Positions 5,254-5,488 of a DNA stretch of 5,488 nucleotides are shown here, piece by piece; within the stretch, counting starts at the first letter, position 1; each line of letters opens with the position of its first letter. The notes under the pieces are model-generated. The model saw nothing but the letters and a program-made list of their open reading frames with translations, was not told the DNA's origin and ran no database searches. This DNA is from CAYMAX01 sp964388595. Lineage in GTDB: Bacteria > Bacteroidota > Bacteroidia > Bacteroidales > UBA932. A program made the translations under genes and the position numbers. Location of the stretch: NCBI GenBank assembly GCA_964388595.1, contig CAYMAX010000082.1, forward strand, positions 1 to 5,488, written 5' to 3'.

Positions 5254-5488
5254 ATGGACAATGATCTACTCAAGAAAGTCAGAAAGATAGAGATAAAGAC
5301 CAAGTCTCTGTCCCATCAGATATTTGCAGGTGAATACCATTCTGCATTTAAGGGACGTGGTATGGCTTTCAGCGAGGTGAGGGAGTATCAATACGGGGAT
5401 GATGTCCGCAGTATGGACTGGAATGTGACTGCCCGTCTTCGTTCTCCATATATCAAAGTCTTTGAGGAAGAGAGGGAACTGACTGTAG
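5254..5488 (+). CDS. DUF58 domain protein, N-terminal part (3' end outside window)
   Basis: An ATG at 5254 opens 78 complete codons that run off the right edge. The product begins MDNDLLKKVRKIEIKTKSL and continues with IFAGEYHSAFKGRGMAFSEV (24-43), REYQYGDDVRSMDWNVTAR and VFEEERELTV. This is the characteristic start of the cytoplasmic DUF58 proteins that pair with MoxR ATPases; the GxGMxFxEVREYxxGDDxRxxDW pattern is the family hallmark. These short DUF58 proteins lack the N-terminal membrane helices of longer relatives, and none is visible here. The 12-bp gap from the MoxR gene indicates cotranscription and probably joint function. Family members have a VWA-like fold after this segment, which is not covered. 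The TAG in the last three bases is out of frame. Confidence 0.92.
   Translation, partial: MDNDLLKKVRKIEIKTKSLSHQIFAGEYHSAFKGRGMAFSEVREYQYGDDVRSMDWNVTARLRSPYIKVFEEERELTV

Noticed and set aside
5486..5488. TAG at the very end as the stop of the DUF58 gene
   Set aside because: From ATG 5254 the last full codon is GTA at 5485-5487, so this TAG is out of frame; the protein is simply cut by the window edge, well short of the family length.
1..5488. CRISPR arrays, insertion sequences, tRNA or rRNA genes, riboswitches
   Set aside because: Apart from the coding repeat at the left edge I saw no repeat-spacer pattern, transposase, inverted-repeat ends or structured RNA; protein genes fill nearly all of the window.

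Overview
This window looks like chromosomal core DNA from a member of the Bacteroidota, most likely the order Bacteroidales. Three things point there. The MoxR-family ATPase is followed directly by a DUF58 gene whose N-terminus reads like the start of a Bacteroides-type Bat (aerotolerance) operon. The intergenic regions carry TAnnTTTG boxes, the -7 element of Bacteroidota promoters, and start codons follow AT-rich leaders rather than clear Shine-Dalgarno sequences. The lone FtsX/MacB-type permease also resembles this group's proteins. Genus cannot be decided from the sequence alone.

Layout, left to right. (1) 1-174, minus strand: the first 58 codons of a gene leaving the window on the left. 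It encodes an Arg/Asp/Pro-rich, repeat-containing, probably disordered N-terminus with an 18-residue (54-bp) repeat. It has its own promoter box at 196-203. (2) 251-1510, plus: an ABC transporter permease of the MacB/FtsX fold, divergent from the first gene and with no ATPase gene in the window. (3) 4179 down to 1515, minus: a compact four-gene cluster, truA, exbB, exbD and a TonB-like gene, with gaps of 21 and 12 bp and an overlapping or near-touching exbD/tonB junction. It converges on the permease gene, leaving only 4 bp between stop codons. (4) 4249 to the right edge, plus: a MoxR AAA+ ATPase gene and, 12 bp later, the start of a DUF58 gene, divergent from truA across 69 bp that holds a promoter box for each direction.

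How the genes work together. ExbB and ExbD form the proton-driven inner-membrane motor, and the TonB-like protein carries its energy to outer-membrane transporters, so the three make one complete energy-transduction set. TruA, which modifies tRNA, shares the transcription unit without an obvious mechanistic link. MoxR and DUF58 proteins act together as a chaperone-like module that, in Bacteroidales, usually precedes the VWA-domain Bat proteins; those genes would lie right of this window.

The window contains mainly known families, and I see no new multi-gene system. The points most worth checking are the hidden minus-strand gene start at the left edge (which removes a false 70-residue extension of the permease), the absence of any ATG for the TonB-like gene, the facing promoter boxes between truA and the MoxR gene, the unusual residues in the TruA active-site motif, and the shared palindrome holding both stop codons of the convergent pair.
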